Origin: Leclercia adecarboxylata
GTDB lineage: Bacteria; Pseudomonadota; Gammaproteobacteria; Enterobacterales; Enterobacteriaceae
Assembly: GCF_006171285.1 (NCBI RefSeq)
Contig: NZ_CP040889.1
Location: forward strand, 3,410,001 to 3,474,000
DNA length: 64,000 bases
Direction of reading: 5' to 3'
Under the pieces are notes generated by a model. The model ran no database searches. It saw nothing but the letters and a program-made list of their open reading frames with translations, and was not told the origin of the DNA. Each line of letters begins with the position of its first letter. Position 1 is the first letter of the stretch. Of the stretch, positions 8,053 through 17,922 are shown in pieces. Made by a program: the position numbers and the translations under genes.

Positions 8053-9591
8053 CTACTTACGACGCTGGCGCAAACTCATCAGCAAAGCGCCGAAACCGAA
8101 CAGGGCGGTGAGGATCCACAGCGGCCAGTTGCCGGTGCGGGCGTACGGCGTCAGCCCCGTGGCGGGCGTGACTTTTGCCGTCAGTACGTCGCGGGTGAAC
8201 TGCGGGAGCATGGCCTGAATTTCGCCCTGCGGGCCAATCACGGCAGTGATACCGTTGTTGGTGCTGCGCAGCAGAGGACGCGCCAGCTCCAGAGAGCGCA
8301 TCCGCGCCATCTGGAAGTGCTGCCATGGACCAATCGACTTACCGAACCAGGCATCGTTAGAGATAGTCAACAGGTAGTCGGTGTTCGGGCGGAAATTATC
8401 CCGCACCTGTTCACCCAGGATGATCTCGTAGCAGATGGCGGCGGTCAGCAGAAATCCGTGTGCGCTCAGCTGAGGCTGAACGTAAGAACCCCGGCTAAAG
8501 GAGGACATCGGCAGATCGAAGAACGGTGCCAGCGGACGCAGAATCGACTCCAGCGGCACAAACTCACCAAAAGGTACCAGGTGATTCTTGTTGTAGCGGT
8601 TAGTCGACTCGTAGCTGTACGGGTTGTCTTTCCCAAGCGTAATGATGGTGTTGTAGGTGTCGTAACGGTTTTGCTTGTTCAGACGCGCGTCAACGATACC
8701 GGTTATCAGGGTGGAGTTTCGCGCCCGCAGCAGATCGTCCATCATGGCAAGAAAACGCTGCTGGTTAATCTCCAGATCCGGAATTGCCGACTCCGGCCAG
8801 ATAATCAGCTGGGATTTGCCCATCTCTTTCTGGGTGGCATCCAGATAAATTTTCAGGGTGTTGAGCAGCTGGCCTTCATCCCATTTCAGCGACTGAGGGA
8901 TATCGCCCTGAACCATCGACACCTGGGTTGCGCGTTCCGGTTCAAGAGTGAACCACTGGATATAACGCAGCGGGAAAGGCAGGGCAAAGAGCACCAGAGC
9001 CATCACCAGCGGTCGCCAGTTGCGCTGCACCAGCGCCAGCACCAGCAGGCCACTCACCACCATCAGCAGGAAGTTGATCGCCTCGACGCCCATCACCGGC
9101 GCCAGCCCTTTCAGCGGGCCGTCTATCTGGCTGTAGCCAAACTGCAGCCACGGAAACCCGGTCAGCACCCAGCCGCGCAGGAACTCGGTTACCTGCCAGA
9201 CCACCGGGGCGGCAATGGCCACACGCAGCCAGCTGGTTTTCGGCCACAGGCGCGAGAGGATCCCGGCGAACAGACCGGTGTACAGCGAGAGGTACGCCGC
9301 CAGCAGCACGACGAGGAAGACGTTCACCGGGCCTGGCATGCCGCCAAACTGGGCAATGCTGACGTAAACCCAGTTAATACCGGCGCCAAACAGGCCCAGA
9401 CCCCAGAAATAGCCAATCGCCGCCGCCTGAACAGGGCGTCGGTTAAGCGTCAGCCCCTGAAGTCCCATCAGGGAGAGCAGGGCAGCAGGCCAGAAGTCGT
9501 AAGGGGAAAAAGCCAGCGTACCGCTGGCTCCGAGGATCAGCGCCAGTAGCAAACGCGTGCGCTGGCGTTCAAACAGTGGGGCAAATGCCAT
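8053..9591 (-). CDS. lnt: Apolipoprotein N-acyltransferase Lnt
   Basis: Lnt adds the third acyl chain to the N-terminal cysteine of lipoproteins in the inner membrane, the last step of lipoprotein maturation. The 512-residue protein has five or six N-terminal membrane segments, a periplasmic nitrilase-type domain from about residue 220, and a final C-terminal segment. It aligns without gaps to E. coli Lnt. The catalytic triad falls at E267 (in WPESAI), K335 (in YNKNH) and C387 (in AICYE). It follows corC by 5 bases and is the last gene of the ybeZ-ybeY-corC-lnt cluster. Confidence 0.97.
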   Translation of the reverse strand: MAFAPLFERQRTRLLLALILGASGTLAFSPYDFWPAALLSLMGLQGLTLNRRPVQAAAIGYFWGLGLFGAGINWVYVSIAQFGGMPGPVNVFLVVLLAAYLSLYTGLFAGILSRLWPKTSWLRVAIAAPVVWQVTEFLRGWVLTGFPWLQFGYSQIDGPLKGLAPVMGVEAINFLLMVVSGLLVLALVQRNWRPLVMALVLFALPFPLRYIQWFTLEPERATQVSMVQGDIPQSLKWDEGQLLNTLKIYLDATQKEMGKSQLIIWPESAIPDLEINQQRFLAMMDDLLRARNSTLITGIVDARLNKQNRYDTYNTIITLGKDNPYSYESTNRYNKNHLVPFGEFVPLESILRPLAPFFDLPMSSFSRGSYVQPQLSAHGFLLTAAICYEIILGEQVRDNFRPNTDYLLTISNDAWFGKSIGPWQHFQMARMRSLELARPLLRSTNNGITAVIGPQGEIQAMLPQFTRDVLTAKVTPATGLTPYARTGNWPLWILTALFGFGALLMSLRQRRK

Positions 9592-9596
9592 TTAAA

Positions 9597-10475
9597 TCAA
9601 TCATCCAGTGTGGGTTGCGGAGCATCGTCCGGCATTCTTACATGAACCTGAATAATACGTCGACTGTCGGCCATCGCCACCTTGAACTGGTAACCGTCTA
9701 TTTCCACGGTCTCGCCACGCGCCGGCAGGTGACCAAACGCCTGCATTACCAGCCCGCCGATGGTATCCACCTCTTCATCGCTGAAGTGGGTCCCGAAGGT
9801 GTCATTGAAATCTTCGATTGGGGCGAGCGCACGCACGGTCCAGGTGTGGCGGCTAAGCTGACGGAAGTCGATATCCTCTTCTTCGTCATATTCGTCTTCG
9901 ATTTCACCCACGATCAGTTCAAGAATATCTTCGATGGTGACCAGGCCCGAAACACCGCCAAATTCATCGATAACAATCGCCATGTGGTAGCGCTGGGAGC
10001 GGAACTCTTTCAGCATGCGGTCAACACGCTTGCTCTCCGGAACAACCACCGCCGGGCGTAACACTTTTTCCATGCTGAAGGCTTCGGAATCGCTGAGCAT
10101 AAACGGCAGCAGATCTTTAGCCATCAAAATCCCTTCGATGTGATCTTTGTCTTCGCTGATCACCGGGAAACGCGAGTGAGCGGATTCGATAATGACATCG
10201 AGGCACTCGTCCAGGGTCTGGTTGCGTTTCAGGGTAATCATCTGGGAACGCGGGATCATGATATCGCGAACGCGCTGGTCGGCGATGTCCATTACCCCTT
10301 CGAGCATCTCGCGCGTATCCTCATCGATAAGCTCGTTTTGCCCGGAGTCACGGATGAGCTCCAGAAGGTCGTCACGGTTTTTAGGTTCCCCGTGGAACAG
10401 CTGGCTCAGAAGGAGGGAGAAAAATCCTTTTTTGCTGTTTGGTGTGTCGCTACTGTGTGAATTGTCGTCGCTCAT
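9597..10475 (-). CDS. corC: CorC (YbeX) CBS-domain protein
   Basis: CorC/YbeX is linked to magnesium and cobalt efflux by CorA and, in recent E. coli work, to ribosome and rRNA homeostasis. The 292-residue protein has a variable N-terminus, two CBS domains (about residues 65-190, beginning near IMIPRSQM) and a C-terminal CorC_HlyC domain (about 205-285). There are no membrane segments, so this is the short cytoplasmic form. It lies 104 bases downstream of ybeY and 5 bases before lnt on the minus strand, the order conserved in enterobacteria. Confidence 0.94.
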   Translation of the reverse strand: MSDDNSHSSDTPNSKKGFFSLLLSQLFHGEPKNRDDLLELIRDSGQNELIDEDTREMLEGVMDIADQRVRDIMIPRSQMITLKRNQTLDECLDVIIESAHSRFPVISEDKDHIEGILMAKDLLPFMLSDSEAFSMEKVLRPAVVVPESKRVDRMLKEFRSQRYHMAIVIDEFGGVSGLVTIEDILELIVGEIEDEYDEEEDIDFRQLSRHTWTVRALAPIEDFNDTFGTHFSDEEVDTIGGLVMQAFGHLPARGETVEIDGYQFKVAMADSRRIIQVHVRMPDDAPQPTLDD

Positions 10476-10579
10476 GGCGTTTGTTAAGGGTTCTCATGTT
10501 GGTCTATTGATTGCCGCCGCGGACTTTTGTCATACGCAACGGCACATTATGCCAGCAGGGCGCAAGCGCGCCCTACAGA

Positions 10580-11047
10580 CTACTCTTTCTCGGCAATGTA
10601 CGGATCCTCATAGCCCAGAGCAAGCATTATCTCTGTCTCGAGGGATTCCATCTCTTCTGCTTCGTCATCTTCAATGTGGTCGTAACCCAGCAGATGCAGG
10701 CTGCCGTGCACTACCATATGCGCCCAGTGGGCCTCGAGCGGCTTCTGCTGCTCCTGCGCTTCCTGCTCCACCACCTGACGACAGATGATCAAATCACCCA
10801 GCAGCGGCAGTTCAATGCCCGGCGGCGCTTCGAACGGGAAAGAGAGGACGTTAGTCGGCTTATCTTTACCGCGGTAGGTCAGGTTCAGCTCGTGGCTTTC
10901 TGCTTCATCCACCAGGCGAATCGTCACTTCCGACTCTTCCTGAAACTGGGGGATGACGGCATTCAGCCACGCCTGGAACTGGCTCTCTTCCGGCAGGCCG
11001 GAAGACTCTTCACATGCCAGTTGTAAATCGAGGATCACCTGACTCAT
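10580..11047 (-). CDS. ybeY: Endoribonuclease YbeY
   Basis: YbeY is a zinc metalloprotein needed for 16S rRNA 3' maturation and 70S quality control. The 155-residue product carries the family signature of three histidines, H114, H118 and H124 ([11 protein letters not shown]), that hold the metal. Length and sequence match E. coli YbeY (155 residues). Its ATG overlaps the end of ybeZ by 4 bases, so the two are probably translated together. Confidence 0.97.
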   Translation of the reverse strand: MSQVILDLQLACEESSGLPEESQFQAWLNAVIPQFQEESEVTIRLVDEAESHELNLTYRGKDKPTNVLSFPFEAPPGIELPLLGDLIICRQVVEQEAQEQQKPLEAHWAHMVVHGSLHLLGYDHIEDDEAEEMESLETEIMLALGYEDPYIAEKE

Positions 11048-12090
11048 TTCTGCTCTTGCTCCTGGGCTTCGCGTTTGCGTTCCGCTGCCTGTTCTGCTTT
11101 ACGTTTTTGATCTGCTGCTTCCCACTCTTCATACGCCGTGACGATACGGGCTACCACCGGGTGGCGCACCACGTCTTCGCTGTGGAAGAAGTTAAAGCTG
11201 ATTTCGTCCACTTCGCTCAGCACTTCGATGGCATGGCGCAGACCGGATTTGGTGCTGCGCGGCAGGTCGATCTGGGTGATGTCGCCGGTGATCACCGCTT
11301 TGGAGTTAAAGCCAATACGGGTCAGGAACATCTTCATCTGTTCGATGGTGGTGTTCTGGCTCTCATCCAGAATGATGAACGCATCGTTCAATGTGCGCCC
11401 GCGCATGTAGGCCAGCGGGGCTACTTCGATGACGTTACGTTCGATCAGTTTTTCGACCTTCTCGAAGCCAAGCATCTCGAACAGCGCATCGTACAGCGGA
11501 CGCAGATACGGGTCGACTTTCTGGCTTAGATCGCCGGGTAAAAAGCCGAGCTTTTCGCCCGCTTCCACCGCAGGGCGGGTAAGCAGAATACGGCGGATCT
11601 CCTGGCGCTCCAGGGCATCCACGGCGGCCGCTACCGCAAGGTAGGTCTTACCCGTACCCGCCGGGCCGACGCCGAAGGTAATATCATGGTCGAGAATATT
11701 GGCGATGTACTGCGCCTGGTTTGGCGTGCGGGGCTTAATTACCCCACGCTTGGTTTTGATATGGATGGCTTTGCCATATTCCGGAACGCTCTCAGCGCTC
11801 TGCTCCAGCACGCGCGCTTCTTTGATCGCCAGATGGATCTGTTCCGGCTCAATATCCTGGATTTCGCCGCGCATTGGCGCGGTATCGACGTACAGGCTAT
11901 TGAGAATATCCGCAGCTGCATTAACGCAGATGGCGCGGCCGGTGAGTTTGAAATGGTTATCGCGACGGTTAATCTCGATACCCAGACGTCGCTCCAGTTG
12001 TTTGATGTTGTCATCAAACGGCCCGCACAGGCTCAGCAGGCGAGCGTTGTCTGCTGGCTCAAGGGTAATTTCACGCGTATCTATATTCAA
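11044..12090 (-). CDS. ybeZ: PhoH-like ATPase YbeZ
   Basis: YbeZ is a cytoplasmic PhoH-family NTPase that interacts with YbeY in rRNA processing. The 348-residue protein has a Walker A motif GPAGTGKT (residues 142-149) and a Walker B-like ILDESQN segment (about 242-248), within a PhoH domain at about 120-320. The C-terminal tail is highly charged and rich in E, K, Q and R. It is the first gene of ybeZ-ybeY-corC-lnt. The 151-base gap to miaB contains a hairpin. Confidence 0.95.
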   Translation of the reverse strand: MNIDTREITLEPADNARLLSLCGPFDDNIKQLERRLGIEINRRDNHFKLTGRAICVNAAADILNSLYVDTAPMRGEIQDIEPEQIHLAIKEARVLEQSAESVPEYGKAIHIKTKRGVIKPRTPNQAQYIANILDHDITFGVGPAGTGKTYLAVAAAVDALERQEIRRILLTRPAVEAGEKLGFLPGDLSQKVDPYLRPLYDALFEMLGFEKVEKLIERNVIEVAPLAYMRGRTLNDAFIILDESQNTTIEQMKMFLTRIGFNSKAVITGDITQIDLPRSTKSGLRHAIEVLSEVDEISFNFFHSEDVVRHPVVARIVTAYEEWEAADQKRKAEQAAERKREAQEQEQK

Positions 12091-12211
12091 ACCGTTCCTC
12101 TTAATGTCTCGGGTGTCATAAGGCAGTGGGTCTGTCTTATGAAATTATTCACGCCACAGGTTAAAGGCGCAAGCATTGCGAAGGATATGGGGGAGAACAG
12201 GGGGAAATGCA

Positions 12212-12235
12212 AGGCCTGCCAGAAACGGCAGGCCT
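12212..12235 (-). terminator. Hairpin between miaB and ybeZ
   Basis: The arms AGGCCTGCC and GGCAGGCCT pair over 9 bp with a 6-base loop, starting 7 bases after the miaB stop codon. The downstream strand reads TGCATTTCCCC, which is weak for termination, so read-through into ybeZ is likely. Confidence 0.55.
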
Positions 12236-12241
12236 CGGAGA

Positions 12242-13672
12242 TTATGGCTGATAAACGCCGACACCCAGATCGCTTTCTTTACGGGTACGGGCAATGACCG
12301 ACTCTGGCGATTCAACGACCCGCAGGCCCATTTCATCTTCGGTGCGCACCAGTTTTCCACGCAGGGAGTTGGTCAGCACTTCAAGGATCTCGATATCAAC
12401 AAACTTACCTACCAGATCCGGCGTGCCTTCGAAGTTCACCACGCGGTTGTTCTCCGTACGGCCAGAGAGCTGCATGATGCTCTTACGTGAAGTGCCTTCT
12501 ACCAGCACGCGCTGAACGGTGCCGAGCATCCGACGGCTCCAGGCGTTCGCCTGCTGGTTGATGCGATCCTGCAGAATATAGAGACGCTGCTTTTTCACCT
12601 CATCCGGCACGTCATCAACCATATCGGCGGCAGGCGTGCCTGGACGGGCAGAGAAGATGAAGCTGTAGCTCACGTCGAAGTTCACATCACCAATGACCTT
12701 CATGGTGCGCTCAAAATCCTCGTCCGTTTCACCCGGGAAGCCAACGATAAAGTCAGAGCTGATCTGGATATCCGGGCGCGCTTCACGCAGCTTGCGGATA
12801 ATCGCTTTATATTCCAGCGCGGTGTGGGTACGGCCCATCAGGTTCAGCACGCGGTCAGAACCACACTGGATAGGCAGATGCAGGAAGCTCACCAGCTCTG
12901 GCGTATCGCGGTAAACATCGATGATGTCATCGGTGAATTCGATCGGGTGGCTGGTGGTGAAGCGGATGCGGTCGATACCGTCGATAGCCGCGACCAGACG
13001 CAGCAGTTCAGCAAAGGTGCCGGTGCTGCCGTCATAGTTCTCGCCGCGCCAGGCGTTAACGTTCTGCCCGAGCAGGTTAACTTCGCGCACGCCCTGGGCC
13101 GCCAGCTGGGCGATCTCAAACAGGATGTCGTCGCATGGACGGCTGACTTCTTCGCCGCGGGTATAAGGCACCACGCAGTACGTACAGTACTTATTGCAGC
13201 CTTCCATGATTGAGACGAAGGCGGTCGGGCCATCCGCGCGCGGTTCCGGCAGACGGTCGAATTTTTCGATTTCCGGGAAGCTGACGTCGATGATCGCCTT
13301 GCGCTGGCCGGTCCCGCGTACGGAGTTGATCATCTCCGGCAGACGGTGCAGGGTTTGCGGGCCAAAAATTATGTCGACGTAGTGGGCGCGCTGACGGATC
13401 AGCTTGCCTTCCTGGGAGGCGACACAGCCGCCGACGCCGATGATCACTTCGGGTCTTTTCTGTTTGATCAGCTTCCAGCGGCCTAGCTGGTGAAAGACTT
13501 TCTCCTGCGCCTTCTCACGGATCGAGCAGGTGTTCAGCAGCAACACGTCTGCCTCTTCCGCCACGTCGGTGAGTTGATACCCATGGGTGGCATCCAGCAG
13601 ATCGGCCATCTTGGATGAATCGTATTCGTTCATCTGACAGCCCCAGGTTTTAATATGGAGTTTTTTTGTCAT
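12242..13672 (-). CDS. miaB: tRNA-2-methylthio-N6-dimethylallyladenosine synthase MiaB
   Basis: MiaB is a radical-SAM enzyme that adds the methylthio group to i6A37 of tRNAs. The 476-residue form starting at MTKK has the N-terminal cluster cysteines C12, C49 and C83, the radical-SAM triad C159, C163 and C166 (CNKYCTYC), and a C-terminal TRAM domain. I start at the ATG at 13672, as in E. coli. An in-frame ATG 30 codons upstream would add residues with no family counterpart and reach into the ubiF promoter region. A small oddity is LPIQCGSDR, where E. coli MiaB has LPVQSGSDR. Confidence 0.96.
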   Translation of the reverse strand: MTKKLHIKTWGCQMNEYDSSKMADLLDATHGYQLTDVAEEADVLLLNTCSIREKAQEKVFHQLGRWKLIKQKRPEVIIGVGGCVASQEGKLIRQRAHYVDIIFGPQTLHRLPEMINSVRGTGQRKAIIDVSFPEIEKFDRLPEPRADGPTAFVSIMEGCNKYCTYCVVPYTRGEEVSRPCDDILFEIAQLAAQGVREVNLLGQNVNAWRGENYDGSTGTFAELLRLVAAIDGIDRIRFTTSHPIEFTDDIIDVYRDTPELVSFLHLPIQCGSDRVLNLMGRTHTALEYKAIIRKLREARPDIQISSDFIVGFPGETDEDFERTMKVIGDVNFDVSYSFIFSARPGTPAADMVDDVPDEVKKQRLYILQDRINQQANAWSRRMLGTVQRVLVEGTSRKSIMQLSGRTENNRVVNFEGTPDLVGKFVDIEILEVLTNSLRGKLVRTEDEMGLRVVESPESVIARTRKESDLGVGVYQP

Positions 13673-13802
13673 CGACTTGCTCGTGCTCAGGATTGCAGGG
13701 CGCGTATTGTAATGCTTTGGTGCGGTTGTGACCAGTATGAAGCTTGTCAGCCTCAAGACCAAAAAAATCCGGTAAACTTAGGGGATTATCAAATAAGGAC
13801 AA

Positions 13803-14984
13803 ATGACCATGACAATCCAACAAGCCGGGATCGCCGTTGTCGGCGGCGGTATGGTCGGCGGCGCGCTGGCGCTGGGGCTGGCGCAACAGGGGTTTGACGT
13901 AACGGTGATCGAACAGGCGATGCCGCCCGCTTTTGACGCTTCACAGCATCCGGATGTGCGTATCTCAGCGATCAGCGCTGCGTCGGTTGATCTGCTTCGC
14001 GGGCTGGGGGTCTGGGACGCGGTGCTGGCCATGCGCGCCCATCCGTATCGCCGCCTGGAGACCTGGGAGTGGGAAAATGCCCATGTGGTATTTGACGCCA
14101 CGGAGCTTAAGCTCCCGCTGCTGGGCTACATGGTAGAAAATACGGTTCTGCAACAGGCGCTCTGGCAGGCACTGGAGGCGCATCCGCAGGTTACGCTGCG
14201 CGTCCCGGCGTCGGTGAAAAATCTTCACCGCCACAACGACCAGCATCTGGTTGAGCTGGATAACGGCGAGCAGCTGGCGGTGAAGCTGCTGATTGGTGCC
14301 GACGGCGCGAATTCCCGTGTACGCGAGCTGGCGGGGATCGGTATTCATGCCTGGCAGTATCAACAGTCCTGCATGCTGATTACCGTCGCCTGCGAGAACG
14401 ATCCCGGTGACAGTACCTGGCAGCACTTTACGCCGAACGGCCCGCACGCCTTTTTGCCCCTGTTCGATCGCTGGGCATCCCTGGTGTGGTATGACACCCC
14501 GGCACGCATACGCCAGCTGCAGGGGTTCACGATGGAACAGCTGCAGCGCGAAATCGCCCACCACTTCCCGGCGCGTCTGGGTAAGGTGACGCCGGTCGCT
14601 GCAGGGGCGTTCCCGCTGACGCGTCGTCATGCGCTGAAATATGCCCGCGAAGGGCTGGCGCTGGTCGGGGACGCGGCGCATACCATTCATCCGCTGGCGG
14701 GGCAGGGGGTTAACCTGGGCTATCGTGACGTAGAGGCCTTGCTGGACGTACTCAGCAACGCCCGCAGCCATGGCGAAGCCTGGGCCAGCCATCAGGTGCT
14801 CAAGCGTTATCAGACCCGACGAATGGCGGATAACTTCATTATGCAATCAGGGATGGATCTGTTTTACGCCGGATTCAGCAACGACCTTGGGCCGCTGCGT
14901 ATCCTGCGGAACATCGGGTTGATAGCGGCACAGCGGGCGGGTGCCCTGAAGCGTCAGGCGCTGAAGTACGCCTTAGGGCTTTAA
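13803..14984 (+). CDS. ubiF: 3-demethoxyubiquinol 3-hydroxylase UbiF
   Basis: UbiF is an FAD monooxygenase that performs the C6 ring hydroxylation in ubiquinone synthesis. The 393-residue protein has the FAD dinucleotide motif VVGGGMVGG (residues 12-20) and the later GDAAHTIHPLAGQGVNLG motif. It matches E. coli UbiF (391 residues) to the shared C-terminus QALKYALGL. It is divergent from miaB across 130 bases. A second ATG two codons in (13809) is also possible. Two hairpins follow before the convergent tRNA operon. Confidence 0.96.
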   Translation: MTMTIQQAGIAVVGGGMVGGALALGLAQQGFDVTVIEQAMPPAFDASQHPDVRISAISAASVDLLRGLGVWDAVLAMRAHPYRRLETWEWENAHVVFDATELKLPLLGYMVENTVLQQALWQALEAHPQVTLRVPASVKNLHRHNDQHLVELDNGEQLAVKLLIGADGANSRVRELAGIGIHAWQYQQSCMLITVACENDPGDSTWQHFTPNGPHAFLPLFDRWASLVWYDTPARIRQLQGFTMEQLQREIAHHFPARLGKVTPVAAGAFPLTRRHALKYAREGLALVGDAAHTIHPLAGQGVNLGYRDVEALLDVLSNARSHGEAWASHQVLKRYQTRRMADNFIMQSGMDLFYAGFSNDLGPLRILRNIGLIAAQRAGALKRQALKYALGL

Positions 14985-14994
14985 CACTCTTCCA

Positions 14995-15024
14995 TGCCGG
15001 GTGAGGCGAAGCCGCCACCCGGCA
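14995..15024 (+). repeat. REP-like palindrome after ubiF
   Basis: TGCCGGGTG and CACCCGGCA form a 9-bp stem around a GC-rich loop, starting 11 bases past the ubiF stop codon. The sequence is of the REP/BIME type seen at other gene ends in this window. Confidence 0.7.
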
Positions 15025-15049
15025 TTTAAATGCAGGAACGCAGAAAAGC

Positions 15050-15077
15050 AAAAAGCTCGCCGAAGCGAGCTTTTTTT
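15050..15077. terminator. Bidirectional intrinsic terminator between ubiF and glnX
   Basis: The stem GCTCGC/GCGAGC with loop CGAA is flanked by five A on the left and seven T on the right. It can end both ubiF transcription (plus) and the tRNA operon (minus). Confidence 0.85.
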
Positions 15078-15080
15078 GTG

Positions 15081-15155
15081 TGGCTGGGGTGCAGGGATTC
15101 GAACCCCGGAATGCTGGTATCAGAAACCAGAGCCTTACCGCTTGGCGACACCCCA
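15081..15155 (-). tRNA. glnX: tRNA-Gln (CTG)
   Basis: A 75-base gene on the minus strand with encoded CCA. The acceptor TGGGGTG/CACCCCA, the anticodon loop TTCTGAT giving CTG, and the T-arm GGGTTCGAATCCC are all intact. It is the last gene of the seven-tRNA operon, in the glnX position of E. coli. Confidence 0.96.
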
Positions 15156-15194
15156 ATTGCGTTAAACAATACATCATTTAACGACTTTGTAAAA

Positions 15195-15269
15195 TGGCTG
15201 GGGTACGAGGATTCGAACCTCGGAATGCTGGTATCAGAAACCAGAGCCTTACCGCTTGGCGATACCCCA
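15195..15269 (-). tRNA. glnV: tRNA-Gln (CTG)
   Basis: A 75-base gene with encoded CCA and anticodon CTG. It is almost identical to the next gene (glnX), differing in acceptor and T-stem base pairs (GGGTATC here, and GAGGTTCGAACCTC in the T arm). Its position matches glnV of E. coli. Confidence 0.96.
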
Positions 15270-15313
15270 ACAATTTTTTTGGTTTTACCGACCGGAATCG
15301 ATACAACCTTATA

Positions 15314-15390
15314 TGGTGGCTACGACGGGATTCGAACCTGTGACCCCATCATTATGAGTGATGTGCTCTAACCAACTGAGCTACGTAGCC
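15314..15390 (-). tRNA. metU: tRNA-Met (CAT), elongator
   Basis: A 77-base gene with encoded CCA. The 5' end GGCTACGTAGCTCAG and the anticodon loop CTCATAA giving CAT are those of the elongator methionine tRNA. It appears identical in the mature part to the copy at 15706-15782. Confidence 0.96.
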
Positions 15391-15406
15391 AGACTGCTTT
15401 CTTCGA

Positions 15407-15481
15407 TGGCTGGGGTACCTGGATTCGAACCAGGGAATGCCGGTATCAAAAACCGGTGCCTTACCGCTTGGCGATACCCCA
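15407..15481 (-). tRNA. glnW: tRNA-Gln (TTG)
   Basis: A 75-base gene with encoded CCA. The anticodon stem-loop CCGG-TTTTTGA-TACCGG gives TTG. It appears identical to the neighbouring copy at 15515-15589. Confidence 0.96.
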
Positions 15482-15514
15482 ATAACCGCGGAGAACCGCA
15501 AAATCGAAGAAATA

Positions 15515-15589
15515 TGGCTGGGGTACCTGGATTCGAACCAGGGAATGCCGGTATCAAAAACCGGTGCCTTACCGCTTGGCGATACCCCA
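15515..15589 (-). tRNA. glnU: tRNA-Gln (TTG)
   Basis: A 75-base gene with encoded CCA and anticodon TTG. It is a tandem twin of glnW, 33 bases away. Confidence 0.96.
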
Positions 15590-15612
15590 TCCGTGCAACG
15601 CTTACCTGGGAA

Positions 15613-15697
15613 TGGTGCGGGAGGCGAGACTTGAACTCGCACACCTTGCGGCGCCAGAACCTAAATCTGGTGCGTCTACCAATTTCGCCACTCCCGC
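15613..15697 (-). tRNA. leuW: tRNA-Leu (TAG)
   Basis: An 85-base class II tRNA with a long variable arm and encoded CCA. The anticodon loop in CCAGATTTAGGTTCTGG gives TAG. It matches E. coli leuW. Confidence 0.96.
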
Positions 15698-15705
15698 AAA
15701 AAAGA

Positions 15706-15782
15706 TGGTGGCTACGACGGGATTCGAACCTGTGACCCCATCATTATGAGTGATGTGCTCTAACCAACTGAGCTACGTAGCC
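15706..15782 (-). tRNA. metT: tRNA-Met (CAT), elongator
   Basis: A 77-base gene with encoded CCA and anticodon CAT. It is the promoter-proximal gene of the operon and repeats the metU sequence. Confidence 0.96.
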
Positions 15783-15821
15783 ATCTTTTTTTCGCGTTAC
15801 CTTATCGGCGTTGCGGGGCGC

Positions 15822-15850
15822 ATTATGCGTATAGACCCTTGCAGCGTCAA
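15822..15850 (-). promoter_or_regulatory. Promoter of the metT-glnX tRNA operon
   Basis: On the minus strand TTGACG (-35, 15850-15845) and CATAAT (-10, 15827-15822) are spaced by exactly 17 bases. A GC-rich discriminator (GCGCCCCGC) follows, the mark of stable-RNA promoters under stringent control. The distance to metT is about 40 bases. Confidence 0.85.
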
Positions 15851-15966
15851 CACCTTTTTCAACGAAAATCTCTGGAATGTGACTGTTTGGTTAGGTTGCG
15901 AACAGCATGGCCGATTATTCGGCAATTATTGGTTATTAATCGTTTTTGTCCAGCGAAACGCGAGGC

Positions 15967-15991
15967 AAAAAAAGAGGCCCCGATGGGCCTC
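15967..15991 (-). terminator. asnB intrinsic terminator
   Basis: The stem GAGGCCC/GGGCCTC with loop ATCG is followed on the minus strand by seven T. It lies 17 bases past the asnB stop codon. Confidence 0.9.
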
Positions 15992-16007
15992 ATGGCGATC
16001 TGATGAA

Positions 16008-17672
16008 TTACTTATAGGCGGACTGATGCACACCCACGGCACGTCCTGACGGATCGTTCATGGTTTTGAATGCTTCATCCCACTCAATGGCTTTCGCAGA
16101 GGAGCAGGCGACGGAAGGACCGCCAGGAACACACTCCGCTGCGCTTGGCAGCGGGAACAGCTCTTCGAAGATCTCACGGTACAGATAGGCTTCTTTCGAA
16201 CCCGGCGTGTTGTACGGGAAGCGGAAGCTGGCGGTTTCCAGTTGCTGATCGGAAATCTGCTTAGCGGCCACCTCTTTCAGGGTGTCGATCCAGCTGTAAC
16301 CTACGCCATCAGAGAACTGCTCTTTCTGACGCCATGCCACGCTTGCCGGCAGGTAAGATTCGAAGCATTCACGCAGAACGTGTTTCTCCATCTTGCCGTT
16401 GCCGCACATTTTGTCCTGTGGGTTGATACGCATGGCCACGTCGAGGAATTTTTTATCCAGGAAAGGTACGCGCGCTTCAACGCCCCAGGCAGACATCGCT
16501 TTGTTCGCACGGGCGCAGTCAAACATGTGCAGCGCCTGCAGTTTACGCACGGTCTCTTCGTGCAGCTCTTTGGCATCCGGCGCTTTGTGGAAGTATAGGT
16601 AGCCGCCAAAGACCTCATCTGAACCTTCGCCGGAGAGCACCATCTTGATGCCCATCGCTTTGATTTTACGTGACATCAGATACATTGGCGTGGAGGCGCG
16701 GATGGTGGTCACATCATAGGTTTCAATGTGATAAATAACGTCGCGGATCGCATCCAGCCCTTCCTGCACGGTGAAATGAATTTCATGGTGCACGGTGCCG
16801 AGGTGGTTTGCCACTTCCTGCGCGGCTTTCAGGTCCGGTGAACCTTCCAGGCCGACGGCGAAGGAGTGCAGCTGCGGCCACCAGGCTTCGGAGCGCTCCT
16901 GATCTTCCACGCGACGTGCAGCGTATTTTTTGGTGATCGCCGAGATAACGGACGAATCCAGACCGCCGGAGAGCAGCACGCCGTATGGCACGTCTGACAT
17001 CAGATGGCTTTTTACTGAATCTTCCAGCGCCTGGCGCAGTTCGTTTTTATCGGTGACATTGTCTTTAACGGCATCGTAGTCGAACCAGTCGCGCTGATAG
17101 TACTGGCGAATTTCGCCATCCTGGCTCCACAGGTAGCTGCCCGCCGGGAACTCTTTAATGGTGCGGCAAACCGGCACCAGGGCTTTCATTTCAGAGGCGA
17201 CATAGAAGTTGCCGTGCTCATCGTGGCCCATATACAGCGGGATAATCCCGATGTGATCACGACCAATCAGATACGCATCTTTTTCGCTGTCATACAGAGC
17301 GAAGGCAAACATGCCCTGCAGATCGTCCAGGAATTCCGGGCCTTTCTCCTGGTACATCGCCAGGATCACTTCGCAGTCTGAACCGGTCTGGAAGGTATAG
17401 CGATCGCCGTATTCCGCACGCAGCGCCTGATGGTTGTAGATTTCACCGTTGACCGCCAGCGCGTGGGTTTTTTTCTCGTTATATAACGGCTGGGCACCGG
17501 CGTTGACGTCCACAATCGACAGACGCTCATGCGCCAGAATCGCTTTGTCGCTGGCGTAAACACCGGACCAGTCCGGGCCGCGATGGCGCATCAGACGGGA
17601 CAGTTCCAGTGCTTTTTTACGCAGTTCGACTGCGTCAGTTTTGATATCCAGTACGCCGAAAATTGAACACAT
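16008..17672 (-). CDS. asnB: Asparagine synthetase B (glutamine-hydrolysing)
   Basis: AsnB makes asparagine from aspartate, ATP and glutamine. The 554-residue enzyme begins MCSIFG, where the second-position cysteine becomes the N-terminal nucleophile of the glutaminase domain (about residues 2-190, with HRGPD and NGEIYNH motifs). The ATP-pyrophosphatase domain carries the PP-loop SGGLDSS near residue 235. It matches E. coli AsnB in length and C-terminus (VGVHQSAYK). The ATG at 17672 is required because the cysteine must follow the initiator; an in-frame ATG 25 codons upstream is not the start. It is a single-gene unit with its own terminator. Confidence 0.97.
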   Translation of the reverse strand: MCSIFGVLDIKTDAVELRKKALELSRLMRHRGPDWSGVYASDKAILAHERLSIVDVNAGAQPLYNEKKTHALAVNGEIYNHQALRAEYGDRYTFQTGSDCEVILAMYQEKGPEFLDDLQGMFAFALYDSEKDAYLIGRDHIGIIPLYMGHDEHGNFYVASEMKALVPVCRTIKEFPAGSYLWSQDGEIRQYYQRDWFDYDAVKDNVTDKNELRQALEDSVKSHLMSDVPYGVLLSGGLDSSVISAITKKYAARRVEDQERSEAWWPQLHSFAVGLEGSPDLKAAQEVANHLGTVHHEIHFTVQEGLDAIRDVIYHIETYDVTTIRASTPMYLMSRKIKAMGIKMVLSGEGSDEVFGGYLYFHKAPDAKELHEETVRKLQALHMFDCARANKAMSAWGVEARVPFLDKKFLDVAMRINPQDKMCGNGKMEKHVLRECFESYLPASVAWRQKEQFSDGVGYSWIDTLKEVAAKQISDQQLETASFRFPYNTPGSKEAYLYREIFEELFPLPSAAECVPGGPSVACSSAKAIEWDEAFKTMNDPSGRAVGVHQSAYK

Positions 17673-17891
17673 AACCTTCTCCATTAACCCTGTTGCAGTG
17701 TGATGTTGCTTGCTTATGAAAATGCCGCAAAAGGGGAGGGGCGGCAAGCGTTTTACCGGGTAAAAAACAAAAAGTGCAATGTCGATTGTCGAATGTTGAA
17801 AAAAGCGTACGTATTGAGCTGGTTTATTGATGATTATTCAGTGCCTGGCGTTTTCTATTAGATGGAGGGCTGTTTTAGTGGCGGTAAAATG

Positions 17892-17917
17892 AAAAAACCA
17901 CGTCCGGGGACGTGGTT
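17892..17917 (-). terminator. Terminator of the nagBACD operon
   Basis: The stem AACCACGTCC/GGACGTGGTT is followed on the minus strand by a run of T. It starts 6 bases past the nagD stop codon. Confidence 0.88.
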
Positions 17918-17922
17918 TCGGG

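Noticed and set aside
8038..9549. A 503-codon plus-strand frame opposite lnt
   Set aside because: Lnt on the minus strand has its whole catalytic set; the plus-strand translation is low-complexity Gln/His/Arg-rich with no domain.
13673..13762. A 30-residue N-terminal extension of MiaB
   Set aside because: The MiaB family starts at MTKK; the extension reaches into the region needed for the miaB and ubiF promoters.
15030..15735. Small open frames across the tRNA cluster
   Set aside because: They are translations of repeated tRNA genes (for example GFEPGNAG, MLVSETRALPLG) and not protein genes.
15081..15782. Regularly spaced repeats resembling a CRISPR array
   Set aside because: The repeats are 75-85-base tRNA genes with full cloverleaf features, not short direct repeats with unique spacers. 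No cas gene is near.
17673..17747. A 25-residue extension of AsnB
   Set aside because: The enzyme needs cysteine right after the initiator Met as nucleophile, so the start must be at 17672.
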